DNA of 64,000 bases. Source: Myxococcales bacterium. GTDB taxonomy: Bacteria; Myxococcota; UBA796; SXON01. The notes below the pieces were generated by a model, which saw only the letters and a list, made by a program, of their open reading frames with translations, was not told the origin of the DNA and ran no database searches. The translations under genes and the position numbers were made by a program. The stretch spans positions 1 to 64,000 of the forward strand of contig SHYX01000014.1 of the NCBI GenBank assembly GCA_009692585.1. Direction: 5' to 3'. The first letter of the stretch is position 1; each line of letters opens with the position of its first letter. This document shows, piece after piece, positions 23,551-31,591 of this stretch.

Positions 23551-25694
23551 GGAAACCCACGATTGCTGGCGTGTTTGGAGAATTCAAGATGAGCGGCCTC
23601 TTCGCGGGCGAGGGCGCCCCACACACCCGACGACCCCCGGGCGGCGTCCGCCAGCAGCGGCCGCGACGGGCCGCCCGCCGCGCCGTCGAGTCGGGCCGCG
23701 CGCCAGGTTGACCACCCACGCACATCGTCGCCGATGCTGAGTCCCGCCGTCAGTACCGCCTGCTGCGCCGCATCGGGAACCCGCCCGACCGCGAGCAGGC
23801 ACTTCAACAGCGCCTCGCGAACCAGGCCGTGGTCGACGTCGTCACCCGGCGGGCCCGCGGCGGCCAACTCCAACGGCGCGATCGCCTGCGGACAATGCCC
23901 GTCCGACGCATCCAGTAGCGCGAGGCGCAGCCCGGCGCGCGCGGCGAATCGCGGCGAGGCGGCCGCGAGCTCCCAGGCCCGGCGCGCCTGCGGGCCGCGA
24001 CCGGCGTGGTGGGCGGCGACACCCTCGATCATCGCGTATTCGGCGCTATCCTCGGGGGCGGCTCTCTGCCGCCGCAACCACTCGACGGCATCGAGCGCAT
24101 CCTCGTCGTGACCCGTGGCCAGGTACAGCCAGGCCAGCTGTCGCACACTCTCGCGGCCGTCGACGCCCTGCACGCGCTCGAGGTCGGCGACATCCTTCCA
24201 AACCGTCACCGCGCTCTCCCGCAAGCCGACGGCGGCGTAGGCCGAGGCGATGCGACGGAGCGGCGCGGGGTCCGTCACGTGGTGAGCCATCGCCGGGGAC
24301 CACGCCGCTCGATGAAGCGCCAGGGCGTCCATCGGCCGGCCCTGGTCCAGGGCCTGCTCCACCCGTGCTCGCCAGGCCCGCGCGAACTCGAACGACACCT
24401 GACCCTTCTCCAAACGGGGGTAGCGGCGGGTGAGCTCCGCAAATGTGCGCAGCGCGGCGCGATCATCGCCGAGGTGGGCCTGAAGCTGGGCCAGCACATA
24501 CAGGCTTTCGGCACCCGCTTCCCCCGGGAGTTGCGCATCGGCCGTGACGCCGGGCAGGAAGGACGTCCAGGCGGCCGGCGTCGCGCCAAGGATCGCCAGA
24601 AGGCGGGTTCTACCTCGCAGTACCCGTCGTGCATCGAGGTCCAGGTACGTGCCCTGGACCGAAGTCAGCGCGCGGGAAGCCGAGATCAGGTCGCCCCGGG
24701 CGAGGGCGCTCTCCGCCAGGAGCATCCACGCCGTCTCGCGAACGGCCCCATCGGTCTCAGCGATCGCACGCACGAAGACGTCCCGACCCTCCGCGACGCA
24801 GCCACCACCCGCCAAGAGCGCACCGGCCAGGATCTGCGCCTCCGGATCCATTGCGACCGCGGCCAGGGCCCGGCCGTAGCCGGCCGACTCGTCGCCCCCG
24901 GTGGCCCACTCCCTGATGCCCACGACCTGCAGGGCCAACTCGCGGGCGCCACCGGCCTTTGCACCGGCGCGTGCGCTCGCCTCGGCCTCGGACCAATTTT
25001 GCACCGCCAGTTGAGAGCGAGCCGCCTGAAACCGCGCCGGCGACGGGGCCCCCGCCTCGGCAGCGCGGGTGAAGTAATACGCTGCCTCACGATGATGCCC
25101 CAGATCGCGCGTCAGGGCACCCAGCCGGTAGAGGAGCCGGGGCCGATCCGCGTCATGCTGGGCCAGGAGGCCGCGAGTGTCATCGACATCCGCCCAACTC
25201 ACGACGGCCGGTTCGCCCACCGACCACACCGGCATCCGCGGCGTGCGACTGACCGCGAGGGCGAACCACCGGGCATCCCGGCCCACCAGGGGCCGAACCG
25301 CAAGCGGCATCGGCGCACACGGGCGCGAATCGACCGTCCCGGCCAGCGCCGCGTCCAGACCGGTGGGGCCGAAAAGTGGGTCCTGGAAGCGCTCACGCGG
25401 CACCACCACCAACCGCCAACCCGACGCCGCCGGTTCCAGACGCACCGTGGTCGCCGAATCGTCCATCTCCAGGCTGATCAGCCAATCGCCTGCCAGGTCC
25501 ACGGCGCGAGCCCGACGGACGCCCGTCCCCACGGTCCAGCCCACCTGCTCGTGCAAATCGACCGTGTTGCCATGGAGGATCAGTTCGGTCCGGCCATCTA
25601 TCACGGCCGGCAGCACGTCGACCCTCGCACCGGGCGACGGAAACAGTTCCATCGGGGCCGAGAACGCCAGGGCGATCGCCAGCAGACAGCCCAT
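23547..25694 (-). CDS. large TPR-repeat exported protein
   Basis: 715 residues from the ATG at 25694, which overlaps the upstream stop (TGATG); an in-frame ATG at 25766 would add 24 residues. The N-terminus is a signal peptide ('MGCLLAIALAFSAP'). About 200 residues of beta-rich sequence follow, then many tetratricopeptide-like helical repeats from ~residue 190 to the end ('LLYRLGALTRDLGHHREAAYYFTRAAEAG', 'LYVLAQLQAHLGDDRAALRTFAELTRRYP', 'LAWLYLATGHDEDALDAVEWLRR'). A periplasmic scaffold is likely. It lies between a barrel-protein gene and the HDOD gene in the fliD operon. Not a recognised flagellar component. Confidence 0.78.
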   Translation of the reverse strand: MGCLLAIALAFSAPMELFPSPGARVDVLPAVIDGRTELILHGNTVDLHEQVGWTVGTGVRRARAVDLAGDWLISLEMDDSATTVRLEPAASGWRLVVVPRERFQDPLFGPTGLDAALAGTVDSRPCAPMPLAVRPLVGRDARWFALAVSRTPRMPVWSVGEPAVVSWADVDDTRGLLAQHDADRPRLLYRLGALTRDLGHHREAAYYFTRAAEAGAPSPARFQAARSQLAVQNWSEAEASARAGAKAGGARELALQVVGIREWATGGDESAGYGRALAAVAMDPEAQILAGALLAGGGCVAEGRDVFVRAIAETDGAVRETAWMLLAESALARGDLISASRALTSVQGTYLDLDARRVLRGRTRLLAILGATPAAWTSFLPGVTADAQLPGEAGAESLYVLAQLQAHLGDDRAALRTFAELTRRYPRLEKGQVSFEFARAWRARVEQALDQGRPMDALALHRAAWSPAMAHHVTDPAPLRRIASAYAAVGLRESAVTVWKDVADLERVQGVDGRESVRQLAWLYLATGHDEDALDAVEWLRRQRAAPEDSAEYAMIEGVAAHHAGRGPQARRAWELAAASPRFAARAGLRLALLDASDGHCPQAIAPLELAAAGPPGDDVDHGLVREALLKCLLAVGRVPDAAQQAVLTAGLSIGDDVRGWSTWRAARLDGAAGGPSRPLLADAARGSSGVWGALAREEAAHLEFSKHASNRGFP

Positions 25695-26326
25695 CAGAAA
25701 CGGACCAGCACGCCCGCGCCGACGCGAAACGCTGACCAGTCGAATCCACACGGCTCCTCGCGACATCCCGAAGCGGCGGCGCTGTCGGCGACATCGCTGA
25801 AGCGCGCCCCGAACGAGGCGAAGATGTCGAGCCTCGCCGCCGACGTTCCCTCCAGGTACATGGGCTGCCGAAGGAAGGGGGTGTGCCAACGGGCGGACGT
25901 CTCCACCAGCACGCCGAAGCGAACGCCCCAATCCTGGCGGCCGGTCATGGCCTCAGGGCTCCCTTGCTCCTGCCACACCACCATCGATGGTCCGAGCCCG
26001 CCCAGCACCGACACCGCGCCCACGTCCAGGCGCCCCGAAGCCAGGAGGCTCACCGGAGCGTACCAGATCCACGAGCTACTCCCGTCCTGCCGTTGGCCGG
26101 TCAACCGCCGATAGCCGAGTTCCAGGCCGAGCTCCAGGGGGCCAGAAACGTGGCTGCTCACCGTCCCCTCCAGCGAAAGGCTGCCCCCGAGCTTGGGATA
26201 GGCGTCGACAAGTCCGCCTTGAAAGACACTCTCTCCGCTACCCGCCACGCCCACTGCGATTTCGCGCACCCCCCAGGGGGCGGGCGTCGCCGAGGCCGCC
26301 AGCGCTGCTGCCACGAACAGGATCAT
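25694..26326 (-). CDS. predicted outer-membrane beta-barrel protein
   Basis: 210 residues. Signal peptide 'MILFVAAALAASA'. The rest alternates polar and hydrophobic residues in strands of 9-12 ('GPLELGLELGYRRLTG', 'WIWYAPVSLLASGRLDVGAVSVLGGLGPSMVVW', 'QDWGVRFGVLVETSARW', 'RLDIFASFGARFSDVA') and the C-terminus ends in 'GVLVRF', a final aromatic residue as used for barrel assembly. An internal Cys pair ('ASGCREEPCG') may bridge a loop. No family assigned. Six bases after the fliT-like gene, and coupled to the TPR gene. Confidence 0.72.
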   Translation of the reverse strand: MILFVAAALAASATPAPWGVREIAVGVAGSGESVFQGGLVDAYPKLGGSLSLEGTVSSHVSGPLELGLELGYRRLTGQRQDGSSSWIWYAPVSLLASGRLDVGAVSVLGGLGPSMVVWQEQGSPEAMTGRQDWGVRFGVLVETSARWHTPFLRQPMYLEGTSAARLDIFASFGARFSDVADSAAASGCREEPCGFDWSAFRVGAGVLVRF

Positions 26327-26332
26327 GGCGGC

Positions 26333-26638
26333 TCAGGCCCGAACGCGAAGATGCGCGGGTGCGGAACTACGTAGGCAGGCGTGGGCCCGGATGGCTCGCC
26401 GACGCCCGGGAATCGACCTTTGTTCCTTGACTACAGCCGCCCTGGCTTGGTGGAGCCTCTCCAGAACCCGATCGATCTGCCCGTGAGCGCGCCGGAGGGC
26501 GTCCGGGTCACGCCGAGCCATCTCCATCAGCCGATGAAGGTGGAGGCCCAGCTCTCCCGGGCGTACCGGCTGGCCCCGACCCCACCCGTCGCTGGTGGTC
26601 TCGAGTTGGAGCATGAGTTCGTCCAGGGAGTTGGTCAT
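26333..26638 (-). CDS. small helical protein in the FliT position
   Basis: 101 residues, start in an ATGA overlap with the fliS stop. It is helical in its first 75 residues ('SLDELMLQLETTSDGW', 'HLHRLMEMARRDPDALRRAHGQIDRVLERLHQARAAVVKEQR') and basic at the end. Position directly after fliD-fliS is where FliT, the FliD chaperone and regulator, is usually encoded, but sequence similarity to FliT is too weak to claim by eye. Confidence 0.55.
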   Translation of the reverse strand: MTNSLDELMLQLETTSDGWGRGQPVRPGELGLHLHRLMEMARRDPDALRRAHGQIDRVLERLHQARAAVVKEQRSIPGRRRAIRAHACLRSSAPAHLRVRA

Positions 26639-27045
26639 CCCGCCTTCGACGCCTGCTCGTTGTCCTCGAAAGCGACCGCGTGGATGGCATGCCGGAACGC
26701 TCCGAGCAGCGTGTCGGTCACACGAATCAGCCCGTCAACCTCGTTGGGGTCACCGGACCGTCCGACCTCGCCCAGGCGACCAACCACCCACATGTAGGTC
26801 TTGCTGAGGTTGCCCACCAATTCCGGCGCCACCTCGGCGTCCAGCGCGTTCGTCAGTTCGATGAAGATCGATCGCACATGGCCAAGATCCCCGGCCCACT
26901 CGACCCGGGCGCCGCGGTGGCCGGACACCATGGCCTCGCGCGCGCGCTCCAGGCGATGGATCGCGGTCTCGAAGAGCATCACCACCACTTGCTCGTTGGG
27001 GGCGTTGAACACTCGTGCGTTACGGTATGCGGCGAATCCGTTCAT
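26635..27045 (-). CDS. fliS: flagellin export chaperone FliS
   Basis: 136 residues. FliS features: 'YRNARVFNAPNEQVVVMLFETAIHRLERAREAM' at the N-terminus (the family's Y.....ea.p..li.mLydgai..l..A), then 'VRSIFIELTNALDAEVAPELVGNLSKTYMWVVGRL'. FliS caps flagellin C-termini in the cytoplasm until export. It sits 11 bases after fliD, and the next gene overlaps it. Confidence 0.92.
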   Translation of the reverse strand: MNGFAAYRNARVFNAPNEQVVVMLFETAIHRLERAREAMVSGHRGARVEWAGDLGHVRSIFIELTNALDAEVAPELVGNLSKTYMWVVGRLGEVGRSGDPNEVDGLIRVTDTLLGAFRHAIHAVAFEDNEQASKAG

Positions 27046-27056
27046 GGTGAAATACC

Positions 27057-28421
27057 TCAGGAGGAAGAAGTGGAACTGGAGGAGGAGTCGCCCAACATCG
27101 CGTCGAGTTGAGCGGACGCGTCGTTGAGCCTGGCAAGCGCCAACTCCATGGCGATGAACTGTTTCCGCAGGCGCGCGTCGTAGGCGTCCATGCGGGTGTC
27201 GAAGTCGTCGATGTCGGTCTCGAGGTCGGCGATATGATCATCGATCGTCTCGGTCCGCAGGGTCAGATACCCATCGTCCTCGTCGGTGTAGTTGGTGATC
27301 AGGTCGGCCAGGGCGTCCCCGAAGGTGTCGGCATCCTTCTCGAAGAGCGCGACGATGTCCTCGGGGCTCTCCTCGAGCGCCGCCCGCAGCGCATCCTCGT
27401 CGATCTCGATGCTCCCATCCTGTTGGGTTGCGAAACCGATCGAACCCAGCGACGTGTAGATGCCTCCGGTCGTGTACGAACCCCCGACGACGCTCTGGAG
27501 CGACTGCATCAACCCGACCACCGTGGACTCGCCGACGAATTCACCCTTGATGCCGTTGTCGGCGTCATAGGCACGATGCGCGCGGATGTAGCTCCGCAGC
27601 TCGTTGTAGGCGGTCACGAAGGTGTTGAGGTTCTCGACGGTGGTATCGATATCGGTTTCCACCGTCACGGTGATCGCCGAGGTCGTCACGTCCTCCAGGT
27701 TGAAGGTGATCCCGCTCACGACGCCGTCGATGGCGTTGTCGGCGCTGGTCACGGCGATGCCGTTGACGGTCAACGCGGCGTCCACGGCCGTCGACGCCTC
27801 GGTGAAGGTGGGTACGGTCCCGGCGCCCGTCAGGCCAGAGGTGTCCAGGGTGAGGGTGTTGCTCGCCCCGGTGTCCTTCCCGCTCACGACCAACCGGTAC
27901 GGACTGGCCGCGTCGCCGGTGTCCATGATGTACGCGGTGACGCCGTCGACACTGTCGTTGATCAAATCGGCGAGATCCTCCAACGAGGAGTTGGTGCTGT
28001 CGACCGTCAGCGCGGTGGTCGTGCCGGCGTAGGTGACTGAGAAGGTCCCTTCCGCTATCGTTCCCAGGGTTTCCTTGTCCGCGAACCCGTCGGACACCTC
28101 GATCTCGTTGGCGGCCAGCGCGGTCACCTCGATGGTGTAGCGACCCGCGACAGCGGCACCCTCGGCGTCCACCGTGACCGCCCCCTCGTCCGAGCTCGTG
28201 GCCGTGGTGGCGCGCAGCTCATCGGCGCTGTCGATGGCCTCGTAGGCGTCCTGCATCGCCGTGATCTTCTCGACCAGGGTCGCGTAGGTGTCCTTGAGGT
28301 CCTCGAACTCGCTCAGGTCGGTCTTCATGACCGTCTGGGGCGCACGGGCGGCAGCGACAAGCTGGGTGACCATCGCGTCGGTGTCGATCCCCGAGACGAT
28401 GCCGCCGACGCTGATGCCCAT
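27057..28421 (-). CDS. fliD: flagellar cap protein FliD
   Basis: 454 residues from the ATG at 28421, preceded by GGGAGGAG. N-terminal domain 'GISVGGIVSGIDTDAMVTQLV' and helical linker typical of FliD; Thr/Ala/Asp-rich middle domains ('TDIDTTVENLNTFVTAYNELRSYIRAH'); C-terminal 'FIAMELALARLNDASAQLDAMLG' coiled-coil end. FliD caps the filament and places flagellin subunits. A FliA-like motif lies 31 bases upstream. It heads an operon that continues through fliS, the fliT-like gene, the barrel, TPR and HDOD genes. Confidence 0.96.
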   Translation of the reverse strand: MGISVGGIVSGIDTDAMVTQLVAAARAPQTVMKTDLSEFEDLKDTYATLVEKITAMQDAYEAIDSADELRATTATSSDEGAVTVDAEGAAVAGRYTIEVTALAANEIEVSDGFADKETLGTIAEGTFSVTYAGTTTALTVDSTNSSLEDLADLINDSVDGVTAYIMDTGDAASPYRLVVSGKDTGASNTLTLDTSGLTGAGTVPTFTEASTAVDAALTVNGIAVTSADNAIDGVVSGITFNLEDVTTSAITVTVETDIDTTVENLNTFVTAYNELRSYIRAHRAYDADNGIKGEFVGESTVVGLMQSLQSVVGGSYTTGGIYTSLGSIGFATQQDGSIEIDEDALRAALEESPEDIVALFEKDADTFGDALADLITNYTDEDDGYLTLRTETIDDHIADLETDIDDFDTRMDAYDARLRKQFIAMELALARLNDASAQLDAMLGDSSSSSTSSS

Positions 28422-28451
28422 GACTCCTCCCGGTGCTGTAGACTCCCCCTG

Positions 28452-28480
28452 TGATCGGACCAACGACGCGGCACTTGAGG
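28452..28480 (-). promoter_or_regulatory. FliA(sigma-28)-like promoter of the fliD operon
   Basis: Minus strand CCTCAAGT, 15 bases between TCAA and the -10-like block TCCGATCA, which matches GCCGATAA in six of eight positions. Predicted transcript start about 24 bases before the fliD ATG. Confidence 0.6.
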
Positions 28481-28646
28481 CCGACTCATACCGACTGACG
28501 CAGATTCGGATCGGATGATCGGCGTCGTGAGCGGGCAAGGCGGGGCCGACGAGCGTGTCGAGACACGTGAGGATGTGCCAACGAAGCGCGACGAGTCGGA
28601 CACAGACGAGCGCCGAGCCGAACCAGGTTCAGGCGGTATTGATGCC

Positions 28647-28682
28647 AAAAATCGAAACGGCCGCGGCGGTAACGCCGCAGCC
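28647..28682 (-). terminator. intrinsic terminator after flagellin 1
   Basis: Minus strand: a 10-bp stem with one mismatch (GGCTGCGGCG / CGCCGCGGCC) and a 4-base loop, followed by GTTTCGATTTTT. It lies 15 bases downstream of the flagellin stop and separates it from the fliD promoter region. Confidence 0.65.
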
Positions 28683-28697
28683 GTCCGGTCGTCGGGA

Positions 28698-29531
28698 CTA
28701 TCCCTGCAGGAGCTGGAGGGCCCCCTGGTTGATGTTCTTGGCCTGGGCGAGCACGGCGACGCCGGCCTGCTGCATGATCTGCCACTTGGACAGGTCGGCC
28801 GTCTCTTCACCGAAGTCCGCGTCGCGAATCTGGCTCTCGGCCGATTTGGTGTTCTCGGCGAACACCTCGATGTTGTTCAACGAGCTCGCCAGCCGGTTCT
28901 CCGCGGCACCGAAATCGGACCGATAGGCGCTGACCGCGTCGAAGGCGGCGTCGATGAACGTCAACGCAGCCGAGGCGCCCGAGGCGGAGCTCAGGGAGAT
29001 GGACCCCGTGTCGACACCGAGCGTGGTCGCGCGCAGATCGCCGAGGGTGATATCGATCTGGTCGTTGGCGGTGTTGTTGATCCCGACCTGCACGGCGACC
29101 GTGGCCAGCGACCCGTCGGCGAGCTGGATGCCGTTGAATTGGGTGACACTGGCGATCCGGTCGATTTCCAGGGAGATGGCGGCGTACTCGTCCTGGATGT
29201 ACGCGCGCTCGGTGTCATCGAGCGTCTCCGAGGCGCTCTGCACCGCGAGTTCGCGGATCCGGCCGAGGATGTTGGTGATCTCGGAGGTTGCGCCCTCTGC
29301 CACCGCGACCATCGAGATGCCGTCGCCGATGTTGCGGGCAGCCACCTTGGCGGAGCCGTACGCGACCTTGAGGTTTTCGGCAACGCCCAGGCCAGCGGCG
29401 TCATCCGCCGCGTTGACGATGCGAAGTCCCGAGGAAATTCGTTCGAACGACTTGTTGAGCCTGCGACCCGTTCGACCCAGCTGGTTGAGGGCTGAGTTGG
29501 CCGCCGTGTTGGTATTGACGGTGATTCCCAT
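28698..29531 (-). CDS. fliC: flagellin 1
   Basis: 277 residues from the ATG at 29531, with AAGGAG ahead. It has only the conserved D0/D1 parts: N-terminal 'VNTNTAANSALNQLGRTGRRLNKSFERISSGLRIVNAADDAAGLGVAENL' and C-terminal 'GAAENRLASSLNNIEVFAENTKSAESQIRDADFGEETADLSKWQIMQQAGVAVLAQAKNINQGALQLLQG'. The central variable domain is reduced to about 60 residues, giving a smooth, thin filament type. It has its own promoter and terminator, so it is monocistronic. About 60-65 percent identical by eye to flagellin 2. Confidence 0.97.
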   Translation of the reverse strand: MGITVNTNTAANSALNQLGRTGRRLNKSFERISSGLRIVNAADDAAGLGVAENLKVAYGSAKVAARNIGDGISMVAVAEGATSEITNILGRIRELAVQSASETLDDTERAYIQDEYAAISLEIDRIASVTQFNGIQLADGSLATVAVQVGINNTANDQIDITLGDLRATTLGVDTGSISLSSASGASAALTFIDAAFDAVSAYRSDFGAAENRLASSLNNIEVFAENTKSAESQIRDADFGEETADLSKWQIMQQAGVAVLAQAKNINQGALQLLQG

Positions 29532-29593
29532 CCTGTACTCCTTGCCACCCGGAGGGGGGCCGATGTTCGAGCCAAGGGCGACCCGATGCACGC

Positions 29594-29623
29594 GAGTCGG
29601 CATCGCCCGGCAAGGACTTGAGC
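29594..29623 (-). promoter_or_regulatory. FliA(sigma-28)-like promoter of flagellin 1
   Basis: Minus strand GCTCAAGT then GCCGACTC, with 16 bases between TCAA and GCCGA. Predicted leader about 56 bases. Confidence 0.55.
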
Positions 29624-29643
29624 AAAACCAGCATTCGGATCAC

Positions 29644-29689
29644 AAAAAAAGCCAAGCCCAGCGTCCGATGAAGTGGACGCTGGGCTTGG
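29644..29689 (-). terminator. strong intrinsic terminator after flagellin 2
   Basis: Perfect 15-bp stem (arms 29652-29666 and 29675-29689, 8-base loop) followed on the minus strand by GCTTTTTTT. It begins 13 bases after the flagellin 2 stop and stands between the two flagellin genes. Confidence 0.92.
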
Positions 29690-29701
29690 GATATGAGGTT
29701 G

Positions 29702-30526
29702 TTACTGGAGGAGCTGCAGAGCGCCCTGGTTCATGGTCTTGGCCTGCGCGAGGATGGCGACGCCGGCCTGCGTCAGGATCTGGTTCTTGGTCAACTCCGA
29801 CGTCTCGTACCCGAAGTCGGCGTCGCGGATCTGGCTCTCGGCGGCCATCGTGTTCTCCCCGAAGATCTCGAGGTTGTTCAACGCGCTGTTGAGGCGGTTC
29901 TCGGCCGCACCGTAGTCGGAGCGGTACCCGTTGACGGTCTCGATGGCGGTGTCGATGAGCCCGAGGGCGGTTCCGGCAGCCGACACGCTGGAGAGGGAGA
30001 CAGCGTCGACGCCGAGCGTGGACGTGCGCAGATCGCCGAGGGTGATATCGATCTGGTCGTTGGCGGTGCTGTGGATGCCGACCTGGACAGCGACGGTGGC
30101 GACGGTGGCGTCGGTGAGCACCTTGCCGTTGAACTCGGTGACGGCCGCGATGCGGTCCACTTCCTCAGACAGAGCGGTGAACTCGTCCTGGATATAGGCG
30201 CGCTCGTCGTCGTCGAGGGTCTCCGAGGCACTCTGGACGGCCAGTTCACGCATGCGGCCGATGATGTTGCCGACCTCCGAAGAGGCCCCTTCCGCGACGG
30301 CGATCATCGAGATGCCGTCCGCCGTGTTGCGCGAGGCGACCTTGGCCGATTTCGCGGCGATCTTGAGGTTCTCGGCAACCGCCAAGCCGGCGGCATCGTC
30401 GGCGGCCTTGCTGATGCGCAGTCCGCTCGCGATGCGGGCGTAAGAACCGGAGAGGGCGCGACCCGACTTGGCGAGCTGGGTCATCGCACGCATTGCGGCG
30501 GGGTTGGTATTGACGGTAAGAGCCAT
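29702..30526 (-). CDS. fliC: flagellin 2
   Basis: 274 residues. Same D0/D1-only design as flagellin 1: 'VNTNPAAMRAMTQLAKSGRALSGSYARIASGLRISKAADDAAGLAVAENL' and 'LNSALNNLEIFGENTMAAESQIRDADFGYETSELTKNQILTQAGVAILAQAKTMNQGALQLLQ'. GGGAG lies upstream of the ATG. Encoded between flgL and flagellin 1, with its own 190-base upstream region and a strong terminator. The two genes probably arose by tandem duplication and now differ in charge near the N-terminal helix. Confidence 0.97.
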   Translation of the reverse strand: MALTVNTNPAAMRAMTQLAKSGRALSGSYARIASGLRISKAADDAAGLAVAENLKIAAKSAKVASRNTADGISMIAVAEGASSEVGNIIGRMRELAVQSASETLDDDERAYIQDEFTALSEEVDRIAAVTEFNGKVLTDATVATVAVQVGIHSTANDQIDITLGDLRTSTLGVDAVSLSSVSAAGTALGLIDTAIETVNGYRSDYGAAENRLNSALNNLEIFGENTMAAESQIRDADFGYETSELTKNQILTQAGVAILAQAKTMNQGALQLLQ

Positions 30527-30601
30527 GATGAAATCTCCCTTTATCTAGCAGCGTTGTGCCGCTTGGTAGTTGTCGGTCCGCGGTATGCGAACCTGGGCCA
30601 C

Positions 30602-30629
30602 CGATCGGAGAGGGACTTCATGGCCATGA
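30602..30629 (-). promoter_or_regulatory. possible weak FliA-like promoter of flagellin 2
   Basis: Minus strand CTCATGG then TCCGATCG with 16 bases between TCAT and TCCGA. The -35-like block deviates from TCAA. An isolated GCCGATGA further upstream (near 30680) has no matching -35 partner. Confidence 0.3.
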
Positions 30630-30717
30630 GGGGTCAGGCGCCGCGGGAACCGTTTTCCGCGAGCCGATCCGCCAAATCATCGGCGTTCTAACAGAATGGA
30701 CAGAGATTGAAAAAAGG

Positions 30718-31590
30718 TCAGATCAGATCGAACAGGCTCTGCCCCTTGCTGCTTGAGGCCACCTGGAGCGCCGTTTCGTAGGCCTGCCGGAGCTCGGACA
30801 GCCGCGTGTAGGTCTCCGCCGGGTCGGCCCCCAGCAACGAGTCCATCCGGGACTCGATCTCGGAGGACAGGCCGTCTGCCAGCGCACCGGCGTCTTCGGC
30901 CATGCGCGCGTCGATGCCCACGTCCGCGCGAGCAGCCATCACCTGGTCGAGCGCGCCGTCGAGGCCGTCCAGCGCCGCCTGGATGCCGACCGTGTCGTCG
31001 GCCTCGAGCGCGGACTTGAGGGCGTCGAGCACCCCGAACACGTCGACTGCCCCCGAGAAGACCGCCGATCCGTCCCGACCGGTTTGCACCCAACTTACAT
31101 CCCCGACCCGCACGCTGGGCACGTCGGTCGAGCCCCCGTAAGCACCCGTCGCATCGAATGGAGGCGAGTCCCAGTTGGTCCCGGCAAAGAGGTAGCGTCC
31201 CGCGAAGTCCACGTTCGCGGCGGCGAGCACCGAGCCGCGGATCGAGCCGACCTCCCCGGCGCTGTAGCCGCGCTGGTCGCCGTTGCTCAGCTCACTCGCG
31301 CTCTGCACTGCCAATTCGCGCGCGCGCGTGAGGGCGTCATGGATCTGACCCAGCGTCGAGTCCAGCTGGTCCAGCTGCGCGAGGGCCTGGGACGAGTTGC
31401 TCTCGAACACACCCTGATCGAGCCTGGTCGCATGGAGCCGATCGATCTGCCCGACGAGCTGAGGCGCGTCGGACGGTCGGTTGAATCGCAGTCCGGTGAC
31501 GGCCTGCTCTTCCACGACCCGCGTACGCACGTTGGTCGCCCGCAGGTTGGCGCGCACCAGCTCCCAGAGTCCGTTGCGGGTGACGCGCAC
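30718..31590 (-). CDS. flgL: hook-filament junction protein FlgL
   Basis: 290 residues. Starts two bases after the flgK stop region. N-terminus 'VRANLRATNVRTRVVEEQAVTGLRFNRPSDAPQLVGQIDRLHATR' is the FlgL/flagellin-like D0-D1 with the 'G.r.n.psDdP' motif; the C-terminal 'ARADVGIDARMAEDAG...SLLGADPAETYTRLSELRQAYETALQVASSSKGQSLFDLI' is typical of HAP3. It joins the hook to the filament. Last gene of flgM-flgN-flgK-flgL. Confidence 0.95.
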   Translation of the reverse strand: MRVTRNGLWELVRANLRATNVRTRVVEEQAVTGLRFNRPSDAPQLVGQIDRLHATRLDQGVFESNSSQALAQLDQLDSTLGQIHDALTRARELAVQSASELSNGDQRGYSAGEVGSIRGSVLAAANVDFAGRYLFAGTNWDSPPFDATGAYGGSTDVPSVRVGDVSWVQTGRDGSAVFSGAVDVFGVLDALKSALEADDTVGIQAALDGLDGALDQVMAARADVGIDARMAEDAGALADGLSSEIESRMDSLLGADPAETYTRLSELRQAYETALQVASSSKGQSLFDLI

Positions 31591-31591
31591 A

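Noticed and set aside
30560..30717. Sigma-54 promoter upstream of flagellin 2
   Set aside because: TTGGC and GGTGGCC-type boxes are present but the GG-to-GC spacing is 9 or 11 rather than 10 bases.
30710..30720. T-run after flgL as an intrinsic terminator
   Set aside because: Six T follow the stop on the minus strand but no GC-rich stem of useful length precedes them.
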